DNA from: Rhizobium oryzicola
GTDB lineage: Bacteria; Pseudomonadota; Alphaproteobacteria; Rhizobiales; Rhizobiaceae
DNA length: 64,000 nucleotides
Direction: 5' to 3'
NCBI RefSeq assembly: GCF_030504645.1
Contig: NZ_JAUKWQ010000007.1
Location: 124,001-188,000 of the forward strand
Part shown: piece by piece, positions 54,797 to 63,042 of the stretch
How the letters are laid out: each line of letters starts with the position of its first letter
How positions within the stretch are numbered: the stretch's first letter is position 1
Made by a program: the position numbers and the translations under genes
The notes under the pieces: model-generated
What the model saw: only the letters and a program-made list of their open reading frames with translations
The model's database searches: none
What the model was told of the DNA's origin: nothing

Positions 54797-54814
54797 TCGA
54801 ACCGATCGGTTCGA
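54797..54814. promoter_or_regulatory. TetR-type operator 1
   Basis: TCGAACCGATCGGTTCGA is a perfect 18-bp palindrome, 26 bases upstream of the TetR start codon. Its core AACCGATCGGTT recurs in operator 2. Multi-drug TetR repressors commonly bind such sites. Confidence 0.85.
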
Positions 54815-54857
54815 TGGCACTTGATGTGAGCGAATAAACTCTCTATGTCAAGTCGCA

Positions 54858-54875
54858 TCAAACCGATCGGTTCGA
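54858..54875. promoter_or_regulatory. TetR-type operator 2
   Basis: TCAAACCGATCGGTTCGA matches operator 1 at 17 of 18 positions. It lies 35 bases upstream of the emrA-type start. The centres of the two sites are 61 bp apart, about six helical turns, so they lie on the same face of the DNA. Confidence 0.85.
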
Positions 54876-54909
54876 TCGAGGCCCACCTAGCTATGATTGG
54901 CATGAGACT

Positions 54910-56124
54910 ATGAACGCATCTGTTAACAAGGCATCTCTTCGTCCTGTCGCTGCAGATGACGAACAGTCGAAAGAGACGGAGTCCCGCAAGGGAGATGCCA
55001 CGGCTGAGAAGTCTCCGGCAGCTTCCACGGGAGCCCCCCAAGCGTCTTCTCAGCCCGCTGCGCCTGCCAAGAAACGTCGCGGTTTCGTCCTGCCGATCCT
55101 TGTGATTGCAGCCATCGGCGCTGCCGGATGGTATGGCCATAACTGGTGGACGGATGGTCGGTTCCTGGTTTCGACCGATGATGCATACATTTCCGGCGAT
55201 ATCTCCGTCATTTCGCCGAAGGTGACGGGTTATGTGCAGAAGGTGAACGTCATTGAGAATCAGAAGGTCAAGGCAGGTGATCCCCTCGTCACGCTGGACC
55301 AAGGCGACTACAATATTGCTGTTGAACAGGCGCTGGCCAATGTAGAAAGCGCCAACCTGGCCGTGGCCAGGATCGACGCGCAAATTGCTGGCGGCGAGGC
55401 GAGCCTAAACCAAGCGATTGCCCAGCAGGGCGCGCTGGAAGCCACGCTGCGCGGTGCCGAAATCAGCCAGAAGCGGGCGAGTGAGCTTGCTGCCAAGTCT
55501 GTTGGCACGACCGCCGACCTTGACAAGGCGCAGACGGCACTTGACCAGGCAAAAGCCAATCTTATTGCCGGACAGGCCGCCATTGCTTCTGCACAGGCCA
55601 ACATCGAGTTACTGCGTGCGCAGCGTCGTGAGGCGGTCAACACCATTTCGCAACGTCGCCTTGCGCTTGATCAAGCTCGTCGCGATCTGGATTTTACCGT
55701 GCTGAAGGCACCGTATGATGGCACGATCGGCAATCTTTCTGTTCATACGGGTGATTTCGTGACGGCGGGAAAGCGCCTTGCGTCGCTGGTGCCGATGAGC
55801 GAGCTTTACGTGAATGCCAATTTCAAGGAAACACAGATCAGCGGCATCCATATTGGTTCCAAGGTTCGTGTGCATGTGGATGCGTTTGATGAGCATCCGG
55901 TCGAAGGAACGGTGACATCCATATCTCCGGCATCTGGCTCGGTTTTCTCGCTGCTGCCACCGGAAAATGCCACCGGCAACTTTACCAAGGTGGTTCAGCG
56001 CGTTCCGGTGCGGATCGCGCTTCCCAAGGAAGCTCTGGACAAGGGTTACCTGCGCGCCGGGCTCAGCGTGGTGGCGGACGTCGACACTCGTACCGGACCG
56101 AACGGTGGAGACGCCGCGCGCTAA
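54910..56124 (+). CDS. emrA: EmrA-like membrane fusion protein (HlyD family)
   Basis: A 404-residue periplasmic adaptor. A charged, Ser/Ala-rich cytoplasmic tail of about 55 residues precedes one membrane helix (RGFVLPILVIAAIGAAGWYG). Then come the first lipoyl half (STDDAYISGDISVISPKVTG), a long alpha-helical hairpin (about 135-245, Ala/Gln-rich) and the second lipoyl half plus barrel (LKAPYDGTIGNLSVHTGDFV). It links the inner-membrane pump that follows to an outer-membrane channel not encoded here. The TetR gene is divergent. Confidence 0.92.
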   Translation: MNASVNKASLRPVAADDEQSKETESRKGDATAEKSPAASTGAPQASSQPAAPAKKRRGFVLPILVIAAIGAAGWYGHNWWTDGRFLVSTDDAYISGDISVISPKVTGYVQKVNVIENQKVKAGDPLVTLDQGDYNIAVEQALANVESANLAVARIDAQIAGGEASLNQAIAQQGALEATLRGAEISQKRASELAAKSVGTTADLDKAQTALDQAKANLIAGQAAIASAQANIELLRAQRREAVNTISQRRLALDQARRDLDFTVLKAPYDGTIGNLSVHTGDFVTAGKRLASLVPMSELYVNANFKETQISGIHIGSKVRVHVDAFDEHPVEGTVTSISPASGSVFSLLPPENATGNFTKVVQRVPVRIALPKEALDKGYLRAGLSVVADVDTRTGPNGGDAAR

Positions 56125-56154
56125 TCGCGGTCGTTGTCTTAGGAGACAAGTGCC

Positions 56155-57735
56155 ATGGCTGCCACGACTGCACTTGCAGCCGCCCGCCCTGTCGATCCTC
56201 CCATGGATCGCCGCAAGCTGATCGCATTTTTCGCGATGGTGATCGGCATGTTCATGTCGATTCTCGACATTCAGATTGTGTCCGCGTCGCTGTCTGAAAT
56301 CCAGGCCGGCCTGTCCGCCGGCTCCGATGAGGTGGCATGGGTGCAGACCTCCTATCTGATTGCGGAAGTCATCATGATTCCGCTGTCTGGCACGCTGGCG
56401 CGCATTCTCTCCACGCGGGTTCTCTTCACGATCTGCGCTGCTGGCTTCACGCTGTCGAGCGCGCTATGCGCTACCGCCACCAACATCGAGCAGATGATCA
56501 TCTACCGCGCCATTCAAGGCTTCATCGGCGGCGGCATGATTCCTTCCGTGTTCGCTGCGGCATTTACGATCTTTCCTCCGTCGAAGCGTTCGGTCGTCTC
56601 TCCGATCATCGGCCTGATTGCGACCTTGGCGCCGACGATTGGCCCGACAGTCGGCGGCTATCTCAGCAATGCCTTTTCATGGCACTGGCTGTTCCTGGTC
56701 AACATCCCGCCGGGAATCTTTGTGACCGTGATGGTCTGGACGTTCGTCGATTTCGACAAGCCGCAGCATGACCTCATCAAACGGTTCGACTGGTGGGGGT
56801 TGTTGTCCATGGCAGTCTTCCTAGGGTCATTGGAATACGTACTTGAAGAAGGCAATAGCAAGGACTGGTTCAGCGACGAGCGGATTGTGGCGGGTGCTCT
56901 CGCCATGAGCGTCGGTGCGGTCGTCTTCTTCTGGCGTGCGTTCAAGGTGGACTTTCCGGTTGTCGATCTGAAAGCGTTCACCAACCGCAACTTTGCTTTC
57001 GGCTCTCTCTTCTCCTTCATCATGGGTGTGGGGTTGTATGGTCTTACTTACATATACCCTCTGTTCCTGGCCCGTATCCGTGGCTATGACGCCCTTATGA
57101 TCGGCGAAACAATGTTTGTTTCTGGTCTGGCAATGTTCATGACCGCTCCGATTGCGGGCAAGCTGTCGACGAAGCTCGATCCGCGAGTCATGATGGGCAT
57201 TGGTTTCTTTGGATTTGCCTGTGGCACCTATCTCGCAACTGGTATGACAAAGGACTGGGATTTCTATGAGCTGATGCTGCCGCAAATCCTGCGCGGTTGC
57301 TCGCTGATGATCTGCATGGTCCCGATCAACAACGTCGCACTCGGCACTCTGCCACCGCAACGCATCCAGAATGCCTCTGGCCTCTATAATCTGACCCGAA
57401 ATCTTGGTGGTGCCGTCGGTCTTGCCATCATCAATACGATGCTCACACAACGCTCGGATCAGCATTATGCGCGGCTTTCAGAACACGTGAACTTCGGCAA
57501 TCCGTCGGCACTTGAATGGCTCAATAACGTCGCGGGCAACTACACGGCCTTCGGCATGGACGGCAATGCCGCCGCTCTGGCCAAGCTTGCGGGCATGGTC
57601 AAGCAACAGGCCCAGGTCATGTCTTTCATCGATATCTTCATGGGGCTGACGATCCTGTTTTCCAGCCTCATCCTTTTGGTCATGATGATCTCCAGACCAT
57701 CCGGCGGCGCGCCGGGTGGTGGTGGCGGTCACTGA
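56155..57735 (+). CDS. emrB: EmrB-like multidrug efflux MFS transporter (DHA2 family)
   Basis: A 526-residue inner-membrane drug/proton antiporter with about fourteen helices. The DHA2 motif in helix 1 is FMSILDIQIVSASLSEIQAG, and motif C lies in GLIATLAPTIGPTVGGYLSN. The start is ATG 56155 after AGGAGACAAG, 30 bases from emrA. It ends with a Gly-rich tail (GGAPGGGGGH). With EmrA it forms a two-part pump that exports hydrophobic compounds; the substrate is not known. Confidence 0.93.
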   Translation: MAATTALAAARPVDPPMDRRKLIAFFAMVIGMFMSILDIQIVSASLSEIQAGLSAGSDEVAWVQTSYLIAEVIMIPLSGTLARILSTRVLFTICAAGFTLSSALCATATNIEQMIIYRAIQGFIGGGMIPSVFAAAFTIFPPSKRSVVSPIIGLIATLAPTIGPTVGGYLSNAFSWHWLFLVNIPPGIFVTVMVWTFVDFDKPQHDLIKRFDWWGLLSMAVFLGSLEYVLEEGNSKDWFSDERIVAGALAMSVGAVVFFWRAFKVDFPVVDLKAFTNRNFAFGSLFSFIMGVGLYGLTYIYPLFLARIRGYDALMIGETMFVSGLAMFMTAPIAGKLSTKLDPRVMMGIGFFGFACGTYLATGMTKDWDFYELMLPQILRGCSLMICMVPINNVALGTLPPQRIQNASGLYNLTRNLGGAVGLAIINTMLTQRSDQHYARLSEHVNFGNPSALEWLNNVAGNYTAFGMDGNAAALAKLAGMVKQQAQVMSFIDIFMGLTILFSSLILLVMMISRPSGGAPGGGGGH

Positions 57736-57763
57736 CCGCAACAGAATCCACCGCCGCATGAGG

Positions 57764-57791
57764 GGAGGCCGCTGGTTCGCCAGCGGCCTCC
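57764..57791 (+). terminator. intrinsic terminator of the emrAB operon
   Basis: GGAGGCCGCTGG and CCAGCGGCCTCC form a perfect 12-bp stem closed by a TTCG tetraloop, followed by TTTG, 28 bases after the emrB stop. Confidence 0.85.
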
Positions 57792-57830
57792 TTTGCATTT
57801 CGTTCGTTGATGTGGGTCAAACCGATAAAA

Positions 57831-57865
57831 GAGGTACGTACATCAAATTCTGATTTACGTACCTC
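57831..57865. promoter_or_regulatory. candidate operator upstream of the xyl regulator
   Basis: GAGGTACGTA (57831-57840) and TACGTACCTC (57856-57865) are exact inverted repeats around a 15-base AT-rich centre. The site ends 33 bases before the LacI-type regulator start. Each arm also contains the small palindrome TACGTA. It is the likely binding site of that regulator. Confidence 0.65.
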
Positions 57866-57898
57866 AAGAACTGCTTTAGGACAGGCGGCGGAGGAAAC

Positions 57899-58924
57899 AT
57901 GAAGCCGACGGTTCATGACATCGCTGCCCATGCAGGCGTCAGCCTGGCGACGGTCGATCGCGTGCTGAACCGTCGGCCGGGCGTGAGCATCTCAACGCGC
58001 GAGAAGGTGGACCGCGCTGTCAGCGAGCTCGGTTTCGTGCGGGATGTCGGGGCTGCTAATCTGGCCAAGGGACGCGTGTATCCGTTGACCTTCATCATTC
58101 CTTCCAATGACAACTCCTTCATGCGTGGCTTGCGGCACGCGCTGGATGAGGCAAAGGCGTCCTCTGTGCTGGAGCGTACCGCCATCCGGCTGGTGGATGT
58201 TCCTGCCTTCGATGCCGTGGCTCTGGCGCGTGCGCTGGATGAGGCGGTGGCCGATGCACCGGCAGGCATCGCCTTCGTGGCCGTTGATGCGCCTGACGTG
58301 CTGGCGGCGGCTGAGCGCGTGGTGGCGCAGGGCATTCCGCTGGTCACACTCGTGTCAGATCTTTCCGGTGCTGCGCGCGATCATTACGCCGGCATCGACA
58401 ATGCCGCCGCCGGGCGAACCGCTGCAAGCCTGCTCGGTCGGTTCCTCGGAGGTCAAGCTGGGAAGGTGGCCGTGCTGGCGGGCTCGATGCTGGTGCGCGA
58501 TCATCGCGAACGCTGCGACGCCTTCTCGGACGCGATGGTTCGCAACTTCCCCAAGGCCCAGTTGTTGCCGGTGCTGGAGGGGCGTGATGATCCCGGCACC
58601 GTGGAGCAGATCATCGGCGCGCTGTTTGCCGATCACGCCGACATCGTCGGCATCTACAGCCTGGGCGCTGGCAATCGCGGGCTGGTAAGGGCGCTGGAAG
58701 GCGTGGCGGAAGATAAGCGTCCGGTGGTGATTGCGCATGAGTTGACGGAGACAACGCGCGCCGCTCTGCAATCCGGTCTCATCGATGCGGTTCTCAACCA
58801 GGATGCCGGCCATGAGGTGCGAAGCGCGATCCGGGTGCTGAAGGCGAAGGCCGATGGCCTGCCTGTCATCGCTGCGCAGGAGCGTATTCGCATCGACATA
58901 TTTTTGAAAGACAATCTGCCCTGA
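57899..58924 (+). CDS. LacI-family transcriptional regulator, probable xylose regulator
   Basis: A 341-residue LacI/GalR-type regulator. The helix-turn-helix is at the N-terminus (PTVHDIAAHAGVSLATVDRV followed by LNRRPGVS), and the ligand domain resembles periplasmic sugar-binding proteins (FIIPSNDNSFMRGLRHALDE). It is the first gene before xylB and xylA on the same strand, and a strong inverted repeat stands upstream. Control of xylose genes is inferred from this context. The start ATG has a GGAGGAAA ribosome-binding site. Confidence 0.9.
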   Translation: MKPTVHDIAAHAGVSLATVDRVLNRRPGVSISTREKVDRAVSELGFVRDVGAANLAKGRVYPLTFIIPSNDNSFMRGLRHALDEAKASSVLERTAIRLVDVPAFDAVALARALDEAVADAPAGIAFVAVDAPDVLAAAERVVAQGIPLVTLVSDLSGAARDHYAGIDNAAAGRTAASLLGRFLGGQAGKVAVLAGSMLVRDHRERCDAFSDAMVRNFPKAQLLPVLEGRDDPGTVEQIIGALFADHADIVGIYSLGAGNRGLVRALEGVAEDKRPVVIAHELTETTRAALQSGLIDAVLNQDAGHEVRSAIRVLKAKADGLPVIAAQERIRIDIFLKDNLP

Positions 58925-58947
58925 AGAGGCGGTAAAGGAGGAACCCC

Positions 58948-60402
58948 ATGTATCTTGGTCTCGATCTCGGCACATCAGGCGTCAAAGCCATGCTGATCGA
59001 TGGCGATCAGCGCGTTGTCGGTTCGGCCAGCGGCGGGCTGGACGTCTCGCGTCCGCACTCCGGCTGGTCGGAGCAGGAGCCCTCGCATTGGATTCGCGCG
59101 ACCGAGGAGGCCGTGGCCGGGCTGAAGCAGAAGTTTCCCGCGGAGCTTTCCGCCGTCAAGGGTATCGGTCTTTCCGGCCAGATGCACGGTGCGACGCTTG
59201 TTGATGCCGATGACAAGGTGCTGCGGCCCTGCATTCTCTGGAACGACACTCGTTCCCATGCCGAGGCGGCCAAGCTGGATGCCGATCCGCGCTTCCGGGC
59301 CATCACTGGCAATATCGTCTTTCCGGGCTTTACCGCGCCGAAGCTCGCCTGGGTGAAGAACAATGAGCCTGACATTTTCGCCAAGGTCGCCAAGGTTCTG
59401 CTGCCGAAGGACTATCTGCGCCTGTGGCTGACGGGTGAGCATATTTCGGAGATGTCCGATTCTGCCGGCACGTCCTGGCTGGATACCGGGGGCCGCCGCT
59501 GGTCGGCGGAACTGCTGGCCGTGACCGATCTCGGCGAAGAGCACATGCCGTCGCTGGTCGAGGGCACACAGGAAGGGGGCCGCCTGCGCGGCGAACTTGC
59601 CAGCCAATGGGGCATGGGACAGGGCGTGATTGTCGCCGGTGGGGCAGGGGATAATGCGGCCTCTGCCTGCGGCATGGGAACCGTGGCTGAAGGCCATGCC
59701 TTCGTATCGCTCGGCACATCCGGCGTACTGTTTGCCGCCAATGGCTCTTATCTGCCGAAGCCGGAAAGTGCTGTTCATGCCTTCTGCCATGCATTGCCGA
59801 ATACCTGGCACCAGATGGGCGTCATCCTGTCGGCTACCGATGCGCTGAACTGGCATGCGATGGTGACCGGACAGTCTGCCGGCGATCTGGTCGCGGAAGT
59901 GGGCGAGGTGCTGAACGCACCGACGGGCGTCACCTTCCTGCCGTATCTCTCCGGCGAGCGCACGCCGCATAATGATGCGAAGATCCGTGGCGCATTCGTC
60001 GGTCTCGGCCATGAAAGCGGCCGCCCGGTTCTGACGCAGGCGGTGCTGGAGGGCGTTGCCTTCGCCATCCGCGATTCCATGGAAGCGCTGAAGTCCGCCG
60101 GGACGCGTGTTGAGCGCGTCACCGCGATCGGTGGTGGTTCCCGTTCCCGCTACTGGTTGTCGGCGATTGCCACGACCCTCGGCGTGCCCGTCGATATTCC
60201 CGCCGACGGCGATTTCGGCGCGGCCTTCGGCGCTGCGCGGCTGGGGCTGGTTGCCGCGACCGGTGCCGATCCGCTGTCCGTCTTCACGCAGCCAACGACT
60301 GCGGCAACCGTGGAACCGGTCACTGCCCTCACCCAGCCCTACGAGGAGGCCTACGGCCGCTATCGTGCGCTGTATCCGGCGATAAGGGCCACAATGAACT
60401 AA
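58948..60402 (+). CDS. xylB: xylulokinase
   Basis: A 484-residue FGGY kinase that phosphorylates D-xylulose. The N-terminal phosphate motif is YLGLDLGTSGVKAMLIDG, the substrate region is IGLSGQMHGATLVD then ILWNDTRSHAEA, and the C-terminal ATP region is VTAIGGGSRSRYWLSAIATT. It starts 23 bases after the regulator. A 183-base inverted-repeat element separates it from xylA, which is unusual for this operon. Confidence 0.95.
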   Translation: MYLGLDLGTSGVKAMLIDGDQRVVGSASGGLDVSRPHSGWSEQEPSHWIRATEEAVAGLKQKFPAELSAVKGIGLSGQMHGATLVDADDKVLRPCILWNDTRSHAEAAKLDADPRFRAITGNIVFPGFTAPKLAWVKNNEPDIFAKVAKVLLPKDYLRLWLTGEHISEMSDSAGTSWLDTGGRRWSAELLAVTDLGEEHMPSLVEGTQEGGRLRGELASQWGMGQGVIVAGGAGDNAASACGMGTVAEGHAFVSLGTSGVLFAANGSYLPKPESAVHAFCHALPNTWHQMGVILSATDALNWHAMVTGQSAGDLVAEVGEVLNAPTGVTFLPYLSGERTPHNDAKIRGAFVGLGHESGRPVLTQAVLEGVAFAIRDSMEALKSAGTRVERVTAIGGGSRSRYWLSAIATTLGVPVDIPADGDFGAAFGAARLGLVAATGADPLSVFTQPTTAATVEPVTALTQPYEEAYGRYRALYPAIRATMN

Positions 60403-60419
60403 GGAAGGATTTAGGCGCC

Positions 60420-60590
60420 CCCCCCTCTGCCCTGCCGGGCATCTCCCCCTCAAGGGGGAGATCGGCAGCAGGCCAGAATGCCTCGTTCCCTCAAGACCAC
60501 TGCGGAGGGAACGTTACGATGTGGGGTGGTGTGCGTGCCACATCTGATCTCCCCCCTTGAGGGGGAGATGTCCGGCAGGACAGAGGGGGG
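60420..60590. repeat. long inverted repeat element R5/R6 between xylB and xylA
   Basis: The left arm (60420-60463) and right arm (60546-60590) are inverted copies of about 44 bases with two mismatches and one extra base; both contain CTGCCGG and a CTCCCCCTCAAGGGGGAG hairpin. The core between them is about 82 bases with no coding content. The form is that of a MITE or a rhizobial intergenic palindromic element. Transcribed, the arms would make a very stable long stem inside the xyl message. Confidence 0.85.
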
Positions 60591-60643
60591 TGAAAGCTCC
60601 CCAAGCAACGAAGAGTTCGAGTTTCAATCCAGGAGGATGACCC

Positions 60644-61954
60644 ATGAGCACAGGCTTTTTCGGCGATATTGCCAAGATCAAATATGAAGGTCCGGACAGC
60701 ACCAATCCGCTGGCTTTCCGTCACTACAACCCCGATGAGGTGGTTCTGGGCAAGCGCCTGGAAGATCACCTGCGGTTTGCCATTGCCTATTGGCACACCT
60801 TCGTTTGGCCGGGCACCGACCCGTTCGGCGGCAACACGTTTGAGCGTCCCTGGTTCAAGGATACGATGGATGCCGCCAAGCTGAAGGCGGATGTTGCGTT
60901 TGAATTCTTCCAGCTGCTGGGTGCGCCCTACTACTGCTTCCACGACGCAGACGTGCGCCCGGAAGGCAAGAATTTTGCCGAGAACACGAAGAACCTCAAC
61001 GAGATCGTCGATTACTTCGCCAAGAAGCAGGAAGAGACCGGCGTCAAGCTGCTCTGGGGTACGGCCAACCTCTTCTCGCACCGCCGTTACATGTCCGGTG
61101 CTGCCACCAATCCCGATCCTGACGTCTTTGCCTTTGCCGCCGCAACGGTGAAGACCTGCATCGATGCCACCCAGAAGCTTGGCGGCGAGAACTACGTGCT
61201 GTGGGGCGGCCGTGAAGGCTATGAGACCCTGCTCAACACGGATCTCAAAAAGGAACTGGACCAGATGGGCCGCTTCCTGAACCTTGTCGTGGAATACAAG
61301 CACAAGATCGGCTTCAAGGGCACGATCCTGATCGAGCCGAAGCCGCAGGAGCCCTCCAAGCACCAGTATGACTATGACGTTGCAACCGTCTATGGCTTCC
61401 TGAAGAACTACGGCCTTGAGAAGGAAGTGAAGGTGAACATCGAGCAGGGTCACGCGATCCTCGCCGGTCATACCTTCGAGCATGAACTGGCGCTTGCCAA
61501 TGCGCTCGGCATCTTCGGCTCCATCGACATGAACCGCAACGACTACCAGTCCGGCTGGGATACCGACCAGTTCCCCAACAACGTGCCGGAAATGGCGCTG
61601 GCCTATTATCAGGTTCTGGCAGGCGGTGGCTTCACCACCGGCGGCACGAATTTCGATGCGAAGCTTCGCCGCCAGTCGCTCGACCCGGAAGACCTGCTGA
61701 TCGGCCATATCGGTGGTATGGATTGCTGCGCTCGCGGCCTGAAGGCTGCGGCAAAGATGATCGAGGACAAGGCGCTGTCGGGTCCGCTGGCGGATCGTTA
61801 CGCTGGCTGGAGCAAGGCCGAGAACCAGGCTGTGCTGCGCGGCGAGGAAAGCCTCGATGCCATCGCCGCCCGCGTCGAAGCCAATGACATCAACCCGCTG
61901 CCGAAGTCCGGCAAGCAGGAGCATCTTGAAAACGTGGTCAACCGCTACGTTTAA
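60644..61954 (+). CDS. xylA: xylose isomerase
   Basis: A 436-residue enzyme that converts D-xylose to D-xylulose using two divalent metals. Active-site regions are visible: [14 protein letters not shown] (about 49-62), His100 and Asp103 in [25 protein letters not shown], and metal ligands in [35 protein letters not shown] and [19 protein letters not shown]. Length fits the class II (long) isomerases. It follows repeat R5/R6, with AGGAGGATGACCC before the start. Confidence 0.97.
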   Translation: MSTGFFGDIAKIKYEGPDSTNPLAFRHYNPDEVVLGKRLEDHLRFAIAYWHTFVWPGTDPFGGNTFERPWFKDTMDAAKLKADVAFEFFQLLGAPYYCFHDADVRPEGKNFAENTKNLNEIVDYFAKKQEETGVKLLWGTANLFSHRRYMSGAATNPDPDVFAFAAATVKTCIDATQKLGGENYVLWGGREGYETLLNTDLKKELDQMGRFLNLVVEYKHKIGFKGTILIEPKPQEPSKHQYDYDVATVYGFLKNYGLEKEVKVNIEQGHAILAGHTFEHELALANALGIFGSIDMNRNDYQSGWDTDQFPNNVPEMALAYYQVLAGGGFTTGGTNFDAKLRRQSLDPEDLLIGHIGGMDCCARGLKAAAKMIEDKALSGPLADRYAGWSKAENQAVLRGEESLDAIAARVEANDINPLPKSGKQEHLENVVNRYV

Positions 61955-61966
61955 TGCGTTTCAACA

Positions 61967-61995
61967 AGGCTCTCTCCGCTATGCGGGGAGAGCCT
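61967..61995. terminator. terminator between convergent xylA and GNAT genes
   Basis: AGGCTCTCTCCGC and GCGGGGAGAGCCT form a 13-bp stem with one T-G pair and a 3-base loop, 12 bases after the xylA stop. The end of the opposing acetyltransferase gene lies within it. Confidence 0.75.
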
Positions 61996-62476
61996 GCCTG
62001 ACGAGAAACTGCTTGGATATTGTTTCAGAGCCTTCCCGGTAGTTCTGAAAGCCGAGGCTGCTGTAATAGCGCAAGCCACCAGCATTCTCCTTGCGAATGG
62101 TGGCATCGATGCTGGTGACGCCAGCGGATTTCGCAGCTACTTCCGTGTGCTTGAAAAGTGTACGCCCGACACCAGTCCCCTGGCATGATCTATGGACGTA
62201 GGTTGCAATAATCCCCCAGTCTGCTGGTATCTTCTTGTCTTCACCTGGCCAGTTCGGGTCGGCCCATTCCAGCGCCTGAAATCCAACAACGCGCTCATCC
62301 GCGACGGCCACGAAGCAGCTGATGGCTGCATGCGGGCGGATAAAGTCTGACATGATGCGGTCCGTATCGAAGAGGGATTTGTGCGCCGTTGTCCCACCAT
62401 GCTGGATGATCTCGTTGATCAGATATGCCATGGCGGGAGCATCCTCAGCTCGGGCCGGCCGGATGATGAATGTCAT
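61979..62476 (-). CDS. GNAT-family N-acetyltransferase
   Basis: A 165-residue acetyltransferase. The acetyl-CoA binding motif A is IATYVHRSCQGTGVGRTLFK (about residues 91-110, R/Q-x-x-G-x-G/A type), and motif B follows with NAGGLRYYSSLGFQNY. The N-terminus FIIRPARAEDAPAMAYLI is typical of RimI/phosphinothricin-like members. The substrate is unknown. It lies 20 bases from the GreA-type gene on the same strand. Confidence 0.9.
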   Translation of the reverse strand: MTFIIRPARAEDAPAMAYLINEIIQHGGTTAHKSLFDTDRIMSDFIRPHAAISCFVAVADERVVGFQALEWADPNWPGEDKKIPADWGIIATYVHRSCQGTGVGRTLFKHTEVAAKSAGVTSIDATIRKENAGGLRYYSSLGFQNYREGSETISKQFLVRQALPA

Positions 62477-62496
62477 ACTCTTCCCCCAGCCATGCC

Positions 62497-62979
62497 TTAC
62501 CTAATCGCGGTGATCTCCAGCTCCTGGTCGCCCACGGTCACCACATCGCCTACGGCCTTGCCCATCAGGCGTGCGGCAACGGGTGAGACGAAGGAAATGG
62601 AGCCGGTCTTTGGATCGGCTTCATCCTCTCCGACAATGCGGTAGGTCTGCACGCGTCCGTCATCGCGCTCGAACGTCACCGTGCTGCCGAAGGCGACGAT
62701 ATCGCGGTTTTCCGGCTCCGATATCACGTGAGCCGTGCGCAGGCGCTCTGTGAAATAGCGCAGGTCGCGCAGTGGTCCTGCCGATTGGCGGCGCTTCTCG
62801 TTAACATGATCGATTGCTTGGGCGGCCAGATAGGCGGCGCGCGCCTGTTCCGCCTGCGCTTCCAGCTGTTTCAAGCCTTCGGCGGTGACGAGATTCGGGT
62901 GAGGCGAAATCGGCCGGTCCGGCAGCAGGGTTTCCGCTGCGGTTTCCGAACTTTCTTCCTTGGTGAATGCGACGCTCAA
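62497..62979 (-). CDS. GreA/GreB-family transcription elongation factor
   Basis: A protein of about 160 residues. The C-terminal FKBP-like GreA domain is clear (VAFGSTVTFERDDGRVQTYR then SFVSPVAARLMGKAVGDVV). The N-terminal coiled coil (about 35-70, QLEAQAEQARAAYLAAQA) is shorter and less acidic at its tip than in canonical GreA, so transcript-cleavage activity is uncertain; it may be a Gfh/Rnk-like relative. I use TTG 62979 (after GGAG, six bases); an upstream TTG at 63003 is also in frame. Confidence 0.82.
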   Translation of the reverse strand: MSVAFTKEESSETAAETLLPDRPISPHPNLVTAEGLKQLEAQAEQARAAYLAAQAIDHVNEKRRQSAGPLRDLRYFTERLRTAHVISEPENRDIVAFGSTVTFERDDGRVQTYRIVGEDEADPKTGSISFVSPVAARLMGKAVGDVVTVGDQELEITAIR

Positions 62980-63042
62980 TGCCAACTCCGGGCTGCAAAT
63001 CAAAACGGCAAGATAGGCCGCTGAGCCGAGAAGGCCAAGATG

